Assembly: GCA_046348585.1 (NCBI GenBank)
Contig: JAXMDZ010000008.1
Location: 38,743-102,742, forward strand
From: JADZAI01 sp046348585
GTDB taxonomy: Bacteria; Pseudomonadota; Alphaproteobacteria; Micropepsales; Micropepsaceae
Length of the DNA: 64,000 bases
Direction of reading: 5' to 3'
Below the pieces are notes generated by a model. It was not told the origin of the DNA. It was given only the letters and a program-made list of their open reading frames with translations, and made no database searches. Positions 1 through 8,935 of the stretch are shown piece after piece (the stretch's first letter is position 1; every line of letters starts with the position of its first letter). Both the position numbers and the translations under genes were made by a program.

Positions 1-75
1 AAAAAACCGGCCGCCAGGAAGCCCGCCAAAAAGACCGCCCCCAAGACGAAGAAACCGGCCGCCACCGACGCCTGA
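1..75 (+). CDS. topA: C-terminal tail of DNA topoisomerase I (partial)
   Basis: An open frame enters from the left edge and ends at the TGA at 73-75. The 24 visible residues are almost only Lys, Ala, Pro and Thr. Such a basic tail is typical of the end of alphaproteobacterial topoisomerase I, and topA commonly precedes rnr, which follows here at 2238. No catalytic part is visible, so the call rests on composition and gene order. Another protein with a Lys/Ala-rich tail, such as a histone-like protein, cannot be excluded. Confidence 0.5.
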   Translation, partial: KKPAARKPAKKTAPKTKKPAATDA

Positions 76-105
76 CCCAGGCCGAATAGCCTCATCCCCT
101 CCCAC

Positions 106-187
106 CCTCATGGCCGGGCTTGACCTGGCCACCCAGCACAACACCCACCGCACTCTGGATGGCCGCCTCAAGGGCGGCCATGAGGAA
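106..187. repeat. Family A palindromic repeat, full copy (A1)
   Basis: This is a two-hairpin palindrome. The left half runs from CCTCATGGCC to GGCCACCCAG around a GGCCGGG/CCTGGCC stem. The right half runs from CTGGATGGCC to GGCCATGAGG around a GCCGCC/GGGCGGC stem. The outer arms of the two halves are also complementary, so the unit could form a cruciform. Near-identical copies lie at 568-650, 678-760 and 54429-54511, with half copies at 208-238 and 39743-39773. The short frames through it are not genes. Confidence 0.85.
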
Positions 188-207
188 ACTGAGTTCGGCC
201 CCCCCCT

Positions 208-238
208 CCTCATGGCCGGGCTTGACCCGGCCACCCAG
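208..238. repeat. Family A palindromic repeat, left half only (A2)
   Basis: Only the left hairpin (CCTCATGGCCGGG to GGCCACCCAG) is present. It ends 17 bp before the GIY-YIG start codon at 256. The matching right half is missing, so the nuclease gene sits where the centre of a full repeat would be. Confidence 0.8.
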
Positions 239-255
239 CTGGGCACGCTCGGCCC

Positions 256-552
256 ATGGTCTGTGCCTGGGTCTACATCATGGCGAGCCGCCGGAACGGC
301 ACGCTCTACATCGGCGTGACGAAGGACCTTGGCGAGCGCATCAGCGCCCACAAGGAAGGGCGCGGCTCCGCCTTCTGCAAGCGCTATGGCGTAACGATGC
401 TGGTCTGGTACGAGCGGCACGAGCTCGTGGCCGATGCGATCCAGCGCGAAACCAGCCTGAAGCGCTGGCCGCGCAAATGGAAACTCGATCTCATCGAAAG
501 GCTCAATCCGGACTGGCGCGATCTCGCCGGCGAGAACCTGATGTCGGCCTGA
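256..552 (+). CDS. Single-domain GIY-YIG nuclease
   Basis: A 98-residue protein made of one GIY-YIG domain, a fold that cuts DNA with one divalent metal. The two signature strands are VYI (residues 6-8) and YIG (18-20). They are followed by a conserved Arg (R28 in GERIS) and a downstream Glu in the QRETSLKRW segment. There is no DNA-recognition domain, as is usual for small orphan members of this family. The start at 256 leaves five residues before the first motif; the internal ATG at 280 would cut into the motif. The gene is bracketed by a half palindromic repeat (208-238) and two full copies (568-650, 678-760). That arrangement resembles repeat-associated mobile units. Its cellular role is unknown. 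Confidence 0.85.
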   Translation: MVCAWVYIMASRRNGTLYIGVTKDLGERISAHKEGRGSAFCKRYGVTMLVWYERHELVADAIQRETSLKRWPRKWKLDLIERLNPDWRDLAGENLMSA

Positions 553-567
553 CCGAACCCCCTTTGC

Positions 568-650
568 CCTCACGGCCGGGCTCGACCCGGCCATCCAGCC
601 CAACGCCCACCGCCGCTCTGGATGGCCGCCTCAAGGGCGGCCATGAGGAA
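568..650. repeat. Family A palindromic repeat, full copy (A3)
   Basis: This copy begins 15 bp after the nuclease stop codon. It has both hairpins; the left arm starts CCTCACGG, with one C in place of T. Together with A2 it flanks the GIY-YIG gene. Confidence 0.85.
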
Positions 651-677
651 GATGGGTTCGGCCGATCACCACCCCAC

Positions 678-760
678 CCTCATGGCCGGGCTTGACCCGG
701 CCATCCAGCACGACGCCCGTAGCCACTTCGGATAACCGCCTCAATAACGGCCATGAGGAA
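678..760. repeat. Family A palindromic repeat, degenerate copy (A4)
   Basis: The left hairpin is intact. The right half has lost part of its stem: the ATGGCCGCC arm has become ATAACCGCC and the loop side reads AATAACGGCC, although the outer CCATGAGGAA is kept. A further fragment of the left arm (CGGCCATCCA) lies at about 778-788. From here to the next start codon at 869 I see no gene. Confidence 0.75.
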
Positions 761-868
761 TACGTGCCCGGCCCGCCCCGGCCATCCACCCCCGCCCCCG
801 GTGCGCTTCGTCACATCGACAGGGCCATCCGCCCGCCATAACACCCGCACCGCAATTGGGGGCAGGAC

Positions 869-1243
869 ATGAAACTGGCGCGCTGGATCTTCCTCATCGC
901 GGGGCTCTACGGCATCGCCGTCCTCACCCCCGGCCTCTTCATGGAGGCGGCGTTCAACGCCGGCAACCCGCCGCCGGTCAGCCACCCGGAATTCTATTAC
1001 GGCTTCTATGCCTCGGCCCTCGTCTGGCAGTTCGTCTTCCTTCTCATCGCCTTCGACCCGGCCCGCTTCCGCCCGCTCATGCCCATCGCCGTGCTGGAGA
1101 AGGTCGCCTTCTTCGCCCCCGCCATGGCGCTCTACGCGCAAGGCCGCCTCGCGGTCGGCGGCCCCTTCTACGGCGCGATCATCGACGGCGTGCTGATGGT
1201 CCTCTTCGGCGTCGCCTGGCTGGGCAGCCGCAAGACAGCCTGA
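869..1243 (+). CDS. Small four-helix membrane protein, unknown function
   Basis: A 124-residue, strongly hydrophobic protein with four likely membrane helices at about residues 5-22, 47-63, 73-90 and 100-118. Short polar connectors separate them, and the C-terminus is basic (SRKTA). There is no recognisable catalytic motif. The ATG at 869 is preceded by GGGGGCAGG, a plausible ribosome binding site. I do not recognise the family beyond an integral membrane protein common in alphaproteobacteria. The next gene follows on the same strand but no functional link is visible. Confidence 0.7.
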   Translation: MKLARWIFLIAGLYGIAVLTPGLFMEAAFNAGNPPPVSHPEFYYGFYASALVWQFVFLLIAFDPARFRPLMPIAVLEKVAFFAPAMALYAQGRLAVGGPFYGAIIDGVLMVLFGVAWLGSRKTA

Positions 1244-1317
1244 TCCGCATCGCCGATTGCGCCCGCCGCTTCGGCGGTTACTCTTCATCCATCGTATGGC
1301 GCAGGGAGTCGGCCCCC

Positions 1318-2013
1318 GTGGATTTTCGCAATCTTGGTTCGATCGACGAGGCGCTTCGCGTCATCGGCGATCGCTACACGCGCTTCCACTACTCGCAGTT
1401 CGGCGAAGACCTCATCATCTATTCCCTGCTGGAAACGTACGGACGGCTGCGCACGCCCGGCTTCTATGTCGATGTCGGGGCCTTCCACCCGACCTTCATC
1501 TCCAACACGCGCATGCTCCGGCATCTGGGCTGGCGCGGCATCAACATCGACGGCGACAGCGCCAAGATCGACCTCTTCCTGAAAGAGCGTCCGGACGACA
1601 TCTCGATCTGCGCGCTGGTGTCCGACACGATCGAAGAGCTCGAATTCAGCCGCTTCGCCGCCGGCGCGCTGAACACGGCCGACCCGGCGCTCCGGGCGCA
1701 GCATGTCAGCCGCAATCTTGAGGTCGTCCAGACCGAGCGCATGACGACCCGCCGCCTCGCCGACATCCTGCACGAACATGTCCCCGCCGGCGTCACCATC
1801 GATCTGATGAACGTCGATGCGGAAGGCCTCGATTTCAACGTGCTGAAGTCGAACGACTGGGACGCCTTCGCGCCCTTCTTCCTGATCGTCGAGGACCACC
1901 ACCTCTCGTTCCGGGGCGGGGTGAGCAGCGAGATTTTCAACTATCTGGGCGAGCGCCGCTACCGGCTGGTCGCCCACACCTTCGTCACCTCGATCTACGT
2001 CCGCGACATGTGA
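1318..2013 (+). CDS. FkbM-family methyltransferase
   Basis: A 231-residue SAM-dependent methyltransferase of the FkbM type, a family that O-methylates sugars or other small molecules. The family pattern is visible: HYSQFGEDLII near the N-terminus, the SAM-binding strand FYVDVGAFHP (about residues 50-59), INIDGDSAKIDLF, and the late motif DLMNVDAEGLDFNVLKSNDW. The frame is open further upstream, but that stretch overlaps the preceding membrane-protein gene. I chose the GTG at 1318 because GCAGGGAG lies just before it and homology begins there. An upstream TTG or GTG remains possible. Its substrate cannot be told from the sequence. Confidence 0.8.
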   Translation: MDFRNLGSIDEALRVIGDRYTRFHYSQFGEDLIIYSLLETYGRLRTPGFYVDVGAFHPTFISNTRMLRHLGWRGINIDGDSAKIDLFLKERPDDISICALVSDTIEELEFSRFAAGALNTADPALRAQHVSRNLEVVQTERMTTRRLADILHEHVPAGVTIDLMNVDAEGLDFNVLKSNDWDAFAPFFLIVEDHHLSFRGGVSSEIFNYLGERRYRLVAHTFVTSIYVRDM

Positions 2014-2237
2014 GGCCCGCCCGCGCGCCGCGCGGACCTTGCGGGATTTGGCAAATATTCCTATTTGGAGGGCGGCCATGGCCGGCCGCGATGTCGCGCG
2101 CGCCCCTCCCCCCTCCCGCGCCACGCGAGGAACGAAGATGCTTTATGCCGAAGTCGCGCAATAAAATGTCCGCCCACCGTCCGTCGGCGCGCCGCATTTT
2201 CCTTCCCCGCGGCGGCCTTCGCTGATCTGCTCGCCCC

Positions 2238-4349
2238 ATGCCCCGAATCCCCGGCCGCAAGCCCAAGCCCGGCAAGACCCCCGTCCTCCCCGCGACGGCG
2301 GTGCTGGAGATCGTCGCCCGCGACATCGACGGCGAGTTTCTCGCCCGGCCGGTGAAGTGGGACGCGCCGGGCGATCCGCCGCGCATCCTCGTCCTGCCGG
2401 GGCGCGAGAAGGACGAAGGCCCGGCCCTCGGCATCGGCGACCGCTTCCTCGGCCGCATCCAGATCGTCGCGGACGGCGCGGTCGCCCGCCTCGTCAAGCG
2501 GCTGGGCCAGCCGGTCCACCGGGTGCTCGGCCAGTACACGCGCGAGAAAGGCGTCGGCCGCATCGCGCCGACCGACCGCAAATCCCGCCTCTCCTTCGTC
2601 GTCGCGCGCGGCGACGAAGGCGGCGCGAAGATCGACGATCTGGTGATCGCCACGCCGCTCGCCGGCCGCCTCGACGGCCAGGTCCGCGCCAAGGTCATCG
2701 AGGTCGTCGGCCCGCTCGGCGCGCCGGGGGCCATCAGCCTCATCTCGATCTACACCCACGGCATCCCGGACGGCTTCCCGGACGAGGCGATCGCCGAGGC
2801 CGAGGCGGCCAAGCCCCCGACGCTCAAGGGCCGCACCGACCTGCGCAAGCTGCCGCTCGTCACCATCGACCCTGACGACGCCCGCGACCATGACGACGCC
2901 GTCCATGCCGAGCCAGACCCCGCCGTGCCCGGCGGCTGGATCGTCACCGTCGCCATCGCCGACGTCGCCGCCTATGTGACCGCCGGCTCGGTGCTCGACC
3001 GCGAGGCCTATCTGCGCGGCAACTCGACTTACTTTCCCGATCGCGTCGCCCCGATGCTGCCCGAGGCGCTGTCGGCGGATCTGTGCAGCCTGCGCGAGGG
3101 CGAGAACCGCGCCTGCCTCGCGGTGCGGATGCATTTCGACCCCACGGGCCGCAAGACGAAACATGTCTTCCTGCGCGGCCTCATGCGCTCGGCGGCGCGT
3201 CTCACCTACAGCCAGGCGCAGAACGCCATCGAAGGCCGCCCGGACGAGAAGACCGCGCCGCTGCTCGACAGCCTCATCAAGCCGCTCTACGCCGCCTATG
3301 CGGTGATGCTGCGCGGCCGCGAGGCGCGCGATCCGCTCGACCTCGACGTGCCGGAACGGCGCGTGCGCATCGGGGCCGACGGCAAGATCGCCTCGATCGA
3401 ACTGCGCAAGACGCTCCCCTCGATGCAGCTCATCGAGGAGATGATGATCCAGGCGAACGTCGCGGCCGCCGAAACGCTGGAGCAGCACCGCGTCCCGACG
3501 CTCTACCGCATCCACGACGAGCCGAGCCGCGAGAAGATCGAGGCGCTGGCCGATTTCCTCGACACGATCGGCGTCCCCTTCTCGCTGGGGCAGAAGCTGG
3601 TGCCCGGCCTCTTCAACCGCTTCCTCAAGGCCCAGAAGGACGGCCCCTTCGCGCCGCTGATCAACGAGATCGTGCTGCGCAGCCAGTCGCAGGCGCTCTA
3701 CAGCCCCGACAATATCGGCCATTTCGGCCTGCACCTGACGAAATACGCGCACTTCACCTCGCCGATCCGGCGCTATGCCGATCTCGTCGTCCATCGCGGC
3801 CTGATCCGGGCGCTGGGCTTCGGCAAGGACGGGCTGAAGGACGCTCAGATCGCCGCCCTCGCGCAGATCGGCGAGACCATCTCGGCGCATGAGCGCCGCT
3901 CGATGGCGGCGGAACGCGAAGCGGTCGATCGCTATCTCGCCGCCTTCATGGCCGATCGCATCGGGCTGGTGCTCGACGGCCGCATCTCCGGCGTCACCGC
4001 CTTCGGCCTCTTCATCCGCCTCGCCGAGACCGGGGCCGACGGCCTCGTCCCCATCCGCTCTCTCGGCAACGAGTTCTTCCGCCACGACGAAACCCGCCAC
4101 GCCCTGATCGGCACGCGCAGCGGCGACACCTACGCGCTCGGCGATCCGGTCAAGGTGAAGCTGCTGGAGGCCGCGCCCCTCACCGGGGGCCTGCGCTTCT
4201 CGATCGAGGAGCACGAGCCGATGCGCCCCGTCGCCCGCGACGGCCGCCCGCCCAAGGATCGCGGACACCGTCCGCCCAAAGGCAAGGGCAAGCGCCACGG
4301 CCCGCCCAAAGTCCCGCGCGAAAAGCGACGCGCCAAGCGGCGGCGCTAG
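2238..4349 (+). CDS. rnr: Ribonuclease R
   Basis: A 703-residue 3'-to-5' exoribonuclease of the RNB family that degrades structured RNA and takes part in mRNA and rRNA turnover. After cold-shock/OB regions (about 20-190) comes the catalytic RNB domain. It has the metal-binding acidic cluster TIDPDDARDHDDAV, with Asp211, 217, 219 and 220 matching E. coli Asp272, 278, 280 and 281. An S1 domain lies at about 570-650, and the protein ends in a basic Lys/Arg/Pro tail. Alphaproteobacterial RNase R usually carries an N-terminal winged-helix domain of about 60 residues; here MPRIPGRKPKPGK runs straight into the first OB region, so that domain is absent. An in-frame TGA at 2223 rules out an upstream start. 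The gene lies downstream of topA as usual. Confidence 0.95.
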   Translation: MPRIPGRKPKPGKTPVLPATAVLEIVARDIDGEFLARPVKWDAPGDPPRILVLPGREKDEGPALGIGDRFLGRIQIVADGAVARLVKRLGQPVHRVLGQYTREKGVGRIAPTDRKSRLSFVVARGDEGGAKIDDLVIATPLAGRLDGQVRAKVIEVVGPLGAPGAISLISIYTHGIPDGFPDEAIAEAEAAKPPTLKGRTDLRKLPLVTIDPDDARDHDDAVHAEPDPAVPGGWIVTVAIADVAAYVTAGSVLDREAYLRGNSTYFPDRVAPMLPEALSADLCSLREGENRACLAVRMHFDPTGRKTKHVFLRGLMRSAARLTYSQAQNAIEGRPDEKTAPLLDSLIKPLYAAYAVMLRGREARDPLDLDVPERRVRIGADGKIASIELRKTLPSMQLIEEMMIQANVAAAETLEQHRVPTLYRIHDEPSREKIEALADFLDTIGVPFSLGQKLVPGLFNRFLKAQKDGPFAPLINEIVLRSQSQALYSPDNIGHFGLHLTKYAHFTSPIRRYADLVVHRGLIRALGFGKDGLKDAQIAALAQIGETISAHERRSMAAEREAVDRYLAAFMADRIGLVLDGRISGVTAFGLFIRLAETGADGLVPIRSLGNEFFRHDETRHALIGTRSGDTYALGDPVKVKLLEAAPLTGGLRFSIEEHEPMRPVARDGRPPKDRGHRPPKGKGKRHGPPKVPREKRRAKRRR

Positions 4350-4383
4350 TGACGGGGCGGCGGCGAAGGACTAGGTGAGATCG

Positions 4384-5085
4384 ATGTTCGACAAACCCGA
4401 TCCCGGCGCGAAACCGCGCGCCGTCCGTCCCCGCGACGCCGCGACGCTCATCCTCATCCGCCGGTCGCCGGCGCGCACCGAAGTCCTGATGGGCCGGCGC
4501 AGCGCCGCGCATCGCTTCATGCCCGGCAAATACGTCTTCCCCGGCGGCCGTCTCGACGCCGCCGACCTGCGCATCGCCCATGACGGCGACCTGCGCCCCG
4601 AAGTGCTGGCCCGCGTCGCCCTGCATGGCGGCGAGACGCGGGCGCGCGGCCTCGCCCGCGCCGCCATCCGCGAGACCTTCGAGGAGGCGGGCCTCATCCT
4701 CGGCCGTCCCGCCGCCCGCCGCCTGGCGAGCCGGGCCGGGGCCTGGAACCAGTTCCTCGGCCTCGGCGTCGAGCCCGACCTCTCCGCCCTCACCTATGTC
4801 GCCCGGGCGATCACCCCGCCCTACCGCGACCGCCGCTTCGACACCCGCTTCTTCATCGCCGAGGCCGACGCCTTGGCGGAGCCGCCGGGCCATGCGCGGG
4901 CCGAGTCGGGCGAACTGCTCGAACTCGCCTGGTTCAATCTCGACGCCGCGCGCGGCCTCGACCTGCCCAACATCACGCGGCGCGTGCTCGACGAGATCGA
5001 GACCCGGTCCGACGATCCGCACGCCGACCGTCCGGTGCCGTTCTTCCGCTTCCATCGCGGCAAGCCGCATTGGGACACGATCTGA
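4384..5085 (+). CDS. Nudix hydrolase (NUDT7/19-like)
   Basis: A 233-residue Nudix enzyme, expected to hydrolyse a nucleoside diphosphate linked to another moiety; relatives include CoA and NADH pyrophosphatases. The sequence shows FPGG, then the Nudix box core RETFEEAGL about 60 residues later. The large insertion before the box is typical of the NUDT7/NUDT19 group. I chose the ATG at 4384 with GGTGAG four bases upstream; the GTG at 4375 is an alternative. The next gene is a second, related Nudix enzyme two bases downstream, so the pair looks like an old tandem duplication. The true substrate is unknown. Confidence 0.85.
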   Translation: MFDKPDPGAKPRAVRPRDAATLILIRRSPARTEVLMGRRSAAHRFMPGKYVFPGGRLDAADLRIAHDGDLRPEVLARVALHGGETRARGLARAAIRETFEEAGLILGRPAARRLASRAGAWNQFLGLGVEPDLSALTYVARAITPPYRDRRFDTRFFIAEADALAEPPGHARAESGELLELAWFNLDAARGLDLPNITRRVLDEIETRSDDPHADRPVPFFRFHRGKPHWDTI

Positions 5086-5087
5086 CG

Positions 5088-5717
5088 ATGGCCGCCGTCC
5101 GTCCGCGCGACGCCGCCACCGTCGTCCTCGTCCGCCCCGGCCCTTCCGGCCAGCCCGCCGTGCTGATGGGACGGCGCTCGCGCCGCGCCGCCTTCGCGCC
5201 CGACGTTTTCGTCTTTCCCGGCGGCCGCGCCGAGGCGGGCGACGAGCACCTGCCGGTCGTCGCCCCGCTGCACGCCGACGAAGCCGCCCGCCTCGCCGCC
5301 GCCGGGGCCGCCGGACCGCTGATGGCCCGCCGCCTCGCCTCGGCGGCGATCCGCGAAACCTGGGAGGAGACCGGCTATCTGGTCGGGGCCAGCACAGCCG
5401 AGAACGACGCGCTGCGGCCGGATCACAGCGCCCTGCGCTTCTCGGCCCGCGCCATCACCCCGCGCGAAAGCCCGATCCGCTTCCATGCCCGCTTCTTCCT
5501 CGCCGACGGAACGGCGCTGACCGCCGCGCCCGCGGGCTCGGGCGAACTCGCCGACCTCGCCTGGTTCCCGCTCGACGAGGCCCGCAAGCTCCCCGTCATC
5601 GACGTGACCGAGTTCGTGCTCGCCGCGCTGCCGCGCCTCGCCGAAGGCCCCGCCCGCACCCCGCTTTTCGCCTACCGCAACGGCCGCCCGGCGGTCCGCT
5701 GGCTCGGCCCCCCGTGA
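5088..5717 (+). CDS. Nudix hydrolase, second copy (NUDT19-like)
   Basis: A 209-residue Nudix hydrolase resembling its upstream neighbour over the whole length. Both start with RPRDAAT(V/L), have an MGRRS segment, FPGGR, and a Nudix box (here RETWEETGY). The ATG at 5088 is two bases after the upstream stop codon, so translation is probably coupled. The extra upstream start at 5070 would overlap the first enzyme. Divergence between the two copies is clear, suggesting different substrates rather than a recent duplication. Confidence 0.85.
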   Translation: MAAVRPRDAATVVLVRPGPSGQPAVLMGRRSRRAAFAPDVFVFPGGRAEAGDEHLPVVAPLHADEAARLAAAGAAGPLMARRLASAAIRETWEETGYLVGASTAENDALRPDHSALRFSARAITPRESPIRFHARFFLADGTALTAAPAGSGELADLAWFPLDEARKLPVIDVTEFVLAALPRLAEGPARTPLFAYRNGRPAVRWLGPP

Positions 5718-5815
5718 GGCGGGCGAATCTGCGTCGGCCCCCCCGATGGCGACCGGGCCGGCGAGCCCCGGAATCGGCGGGTTTCCGCCGCTGAGGGGAC
5801 AGTCCCCCGGCGCGC

Positions 5816-5843
5816 TTGACTTGGCCGCGCCGATGAGTAGGTT
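5816..5843 (+). promoter_or_regulatory. Putative rpmG promoter
   Basis: TTGACT (5816-5821) and TAGGTT (5838-5843) are separated by 16 bases, resembling a sigma-70 promoter. Transcription would begin about 40 bases before the rpmG start. This is inferred from sequence only. Confidence 0.45.
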
Positions 5844-5890
5844 CCGCGGCTCGTTTTCAAGGGAAGGCCGCCGCGGCGGCCGGTGTCACC

Positions 5891-6058
5891 ATGGCCAAGC
5901 CGACCACGATCAAGATTCGCCTGAACAGCTCCGGCGGCACGGGCTTCTTCTACGTCGCCAAGAAGAACACCCGCACCATGACCGAGAAGTTCAAGGTCAA
6001 GAAGTACGACCCCGTGCTGCGCAAGCACGTCGAGTTCACCGAAGGCAAGATCAAGTAG
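5891..6058 (+). CDS. rpmG: Large-subunit ribosomal protein bL33
   Basis: A 55-residue basic protein beginning MAKPTTIKIRLNSS and ending FTEGKIK, the alphaproteobacterial bL33 pattern without zinc-binding cysteines. Its length is normal. It has its own apparent promoter upstream and an intrinsic terminator downstream, so it is probably transcribed alone. Its place between the Nudix genes and pleD agrees with the conserved alphaproteobacterial order. Confidence 0.97.
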   Translation: MAKPTTIKIRLNSSGGTGFFYVAKKNTRTMTEKFKVKKYDPVLRKHVEFTEGKIK

Positions 6059-6089
6059 GCTTTCGCCTCTCTTGGTTCGGATACGCGAG

Positions 6090-6114
6090 AGGCCGGATCG
6101 CTCCGGCCTTTTTT
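6090..6114 (+). terminator. Intrinsic terminator after rpmG
   Basis: AGGCCGGA and TCCGGCCT form a perfect 8-bp stem around the tetraloop TCGC, followed by six T residues. It lies 32 bp after the rpmG stop and just before the convergent pleD stop. Confidence 0.9.
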
Positions 6115-6119
6115 GCGTT

Positions 6120-7496
<1,377 letters not shown>

Positions 7497-7508
7497 GGAT
7501 GCGAATCC

Positions 7509-7895
7509 TCAGCCGATGAACTTGCGAACGGTGTCCAGGAACGAGGCGACCGAGATCGGCTTGGAGATATAGGCCTCGCAGCCGCCCTCGCGGATCTTCT
7601 CCTCGTCGCCCTTCATGGCGAAGGCCGTGACGGCGACGACCGGAATGCCCTGCAACTCGTCGTCCGCCTTCAGCCACTTGGTGACTTCGAGGCCGGAGAC
7701 TTCGGGAAGCTGGATGTCCATGAGGATCAGGTCAGGACGATGCTCGCGCGCCAGATCGAGCGCCTCCATCCCGTCGCGGGTCTGGAGCGTGCGGTAGCCA
7801 TGGGCGTCGAGCAGGTCGTTGAACAGCTTCATGTTCAACTCGTTGTCTTCGACGATCAGGACGGTCTTCTCGGTAACCGGCATTGCAAGCGCCAT
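7509..7895 (-). CDS. divK: Single-domain response regulator DivK
   Basis: A 128-residue stand-alone receiver domain essential for cell-cycle and polarity control in many alphaproteobacteria. It has the acidic pocket VEDNE, phospho-acceptor Asp60 in LILMDIQLPEVSGLEVTKW, the conserved Thr of AVTAFAMKGDE and the Lys of YISKPIS. This run is nearly invariant among DivK proteins. The frame is open a little further upstream, but homology starts at about MPVTEKTV; the ATG at 7895 or 7883 is the likely start. pleD follows 12 bp downstream. The divergent DUF3572 gene begins about 100 bp away, so the two share an intergenic regulatory region. Confidence 0.95.
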   Translation of the reverse strand: MALAMPVTEKTVLIVEDNELNMKLFNDLLDAHGYRTLQTRDGMEALDLAREHRPDLILMDIQLPEVSGLEVTKWLKADDELQGIPVVAVTAFAMKGDEEKIREGGCEAYISKPISVASFLDTVRKFIG

Positions 7896-7997
7896 TCTGC
7901 CCACCAACTTCTTTGTGCCTGTCACCGGGGATGCTCTTGCGGCATCTGACAAGTGCGGGCGGTTTGCTATCGTGCGGACCCTACGCCAAATCGGTTA

Positions 7998-8279
7998 ATG
8001 CGGGCTGAAATGAGAACGATCAGGCACAAGACCGGCGTCATCGCCCTGGAGGCCCTCGCCTTCGTGGTCGCTGATGACGAGGAATTGGGCAGATTTCTGG
8101 GACTTTCCGGCCTGTCGCCGGACGAGCTTCGGGCCTCGGCCGACAGCCCCGACACGTTGAGGGCGGTCTTCGAATACGTCATGGGCCACGAGCCGACCGC
8201 CCGCGCCTTCGCCGAGGCGCGGGGCTATGCGCCCGAGGATCTGTGGCGCACCGCCCGCGACCTCGGAGTCCAGATGTGA
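7998..8279 (+). CDS. DUF3572 family protein
   Basis: A 93-residue protein with the DUF3572 pattern: ALEALAFVVADDEELGRFLGLSGLSPDELR and a helical C-terminal half with VFEYVMGHEP. DUF3572 genes are found next to divK/pleD in many alphaproteobacteria. The function is unknown. The ATG at 7998 was chosen; the ATG at 8010 is an alternative. The stop overlaps the GTG start of the next gene (GTGA), so the two are probably co-translated. Confidence 0.8.
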   Translation: MRAEMRTIRHKTGVIALEALAFVVADDEELGRFLGLSGLSPDELRASADSPDTLRAVFEYVMGHEPTARAFAEARGYAPEDLWRTARDLGVQM

Positions 8280-8929
8280 GCGATCGCGGCCCCCCATCCG
8301 GCCCCGATCTCGCGCCGGGGCGGCCCCTGATCGTCTGCGACGCCGACGAGGTGCTGCTGCAATTCCTCGGCGGGCTGGAGGCCTATCTGCCGGGACAAGG
8401 CCTCTATCTCGATCTCGCGGGCTATGCCCTGACCGGCAGCATCCGCCGGGCGGGAACCGGCGAGCCGCTGCCCCAGGCCGAGGTCGGACCGCTCATCAAG
8501 GCCTTCCACGCGACCGCCGGGCTCGACCTCAGGCCCGTCGCCGGCGCGGCGGAGGCTCTGTCCGGTCTCGCCGCCCACGCCCAGATCGTCATCCTGACCA
8601 ACGTCGCGGACGAACTGGCGGCGGCCCGCCGCGCCAATCTGGCGGGACACGGCATGGACTATCCGGTCGTCCCCAATGCCGGCCTCAAGGGCGCGGCGGT
8701 GGCGGCCCTCGCCGGACGGGCGGGCGCGCCGGTCTTCTTCATCGACGACATCCCCCATCATCACGCCTCGGTCGCCGAAGCCGCGCCCGGCACGCACCAG
8801 ATTCACTTCGTCGCCGACGAGCGTCTCTTCCGGCTGGCGACCGCCTCGCCCCACGCCGGCCTCTTCACGTCGAACTGGGCGGAGGCCGCCGCCCATATCC
8901 ACGACACGCTGAAGACGGGCGGAGGCTGA
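8276..8929 (+). CDS. HAD-superfamily-like hydrolase
   Basis: A 217-residue protein with HAD-like features: CDADEV near the N-terminus (about residues 21-26) as the nucleophile motif, IVILTN as motif II, a conserved GLKGAAV Lys region, and FFIDDIPHH as the acidic motif IV. A small phosphatase is the simplest reading, substrate unknown. The start is the GTG that overlaps the upstream DUF3572 stop. A GGAGGCTGAACCGCC stretch between this gene and the next supports an operon with the ROK kinase. Confidence 0.7.
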   Translation: MSDRGPPSGPDLAPGRPLIVCDADEVLLQFLGGLEAYLPGQGLYLDLAGYALTGSIRRAGTGEPLPQAEVGPLIKAFHATAGLDLRPVAGAAEALSGLAAHAQIVILTNVADELAAARRANLAGHGMDYPVVPNAGLKGAAVAALAGRAGAPVFFIDDIPHHHASVAEAAPGTHQIHFVADERLFRLATASPHAGLFTSNWAEAAAHIHDTLKTGGG

Positions 8930-8935
8930 ACCGCC

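Noticed and set aside
110..695. Short frames such as MAGLDPATQLG in the first 700 bases
   Set aside because: They are translations of the palindromic repeats and cross the real GIY-YIG gene in other frames.
2061..4298. A 745-codon minus-strand frame opposite rnr
   Set aside because: Composition is Arg/Ala/Asp-rich with no motif, and the plus strand encodes a complete RNase R.
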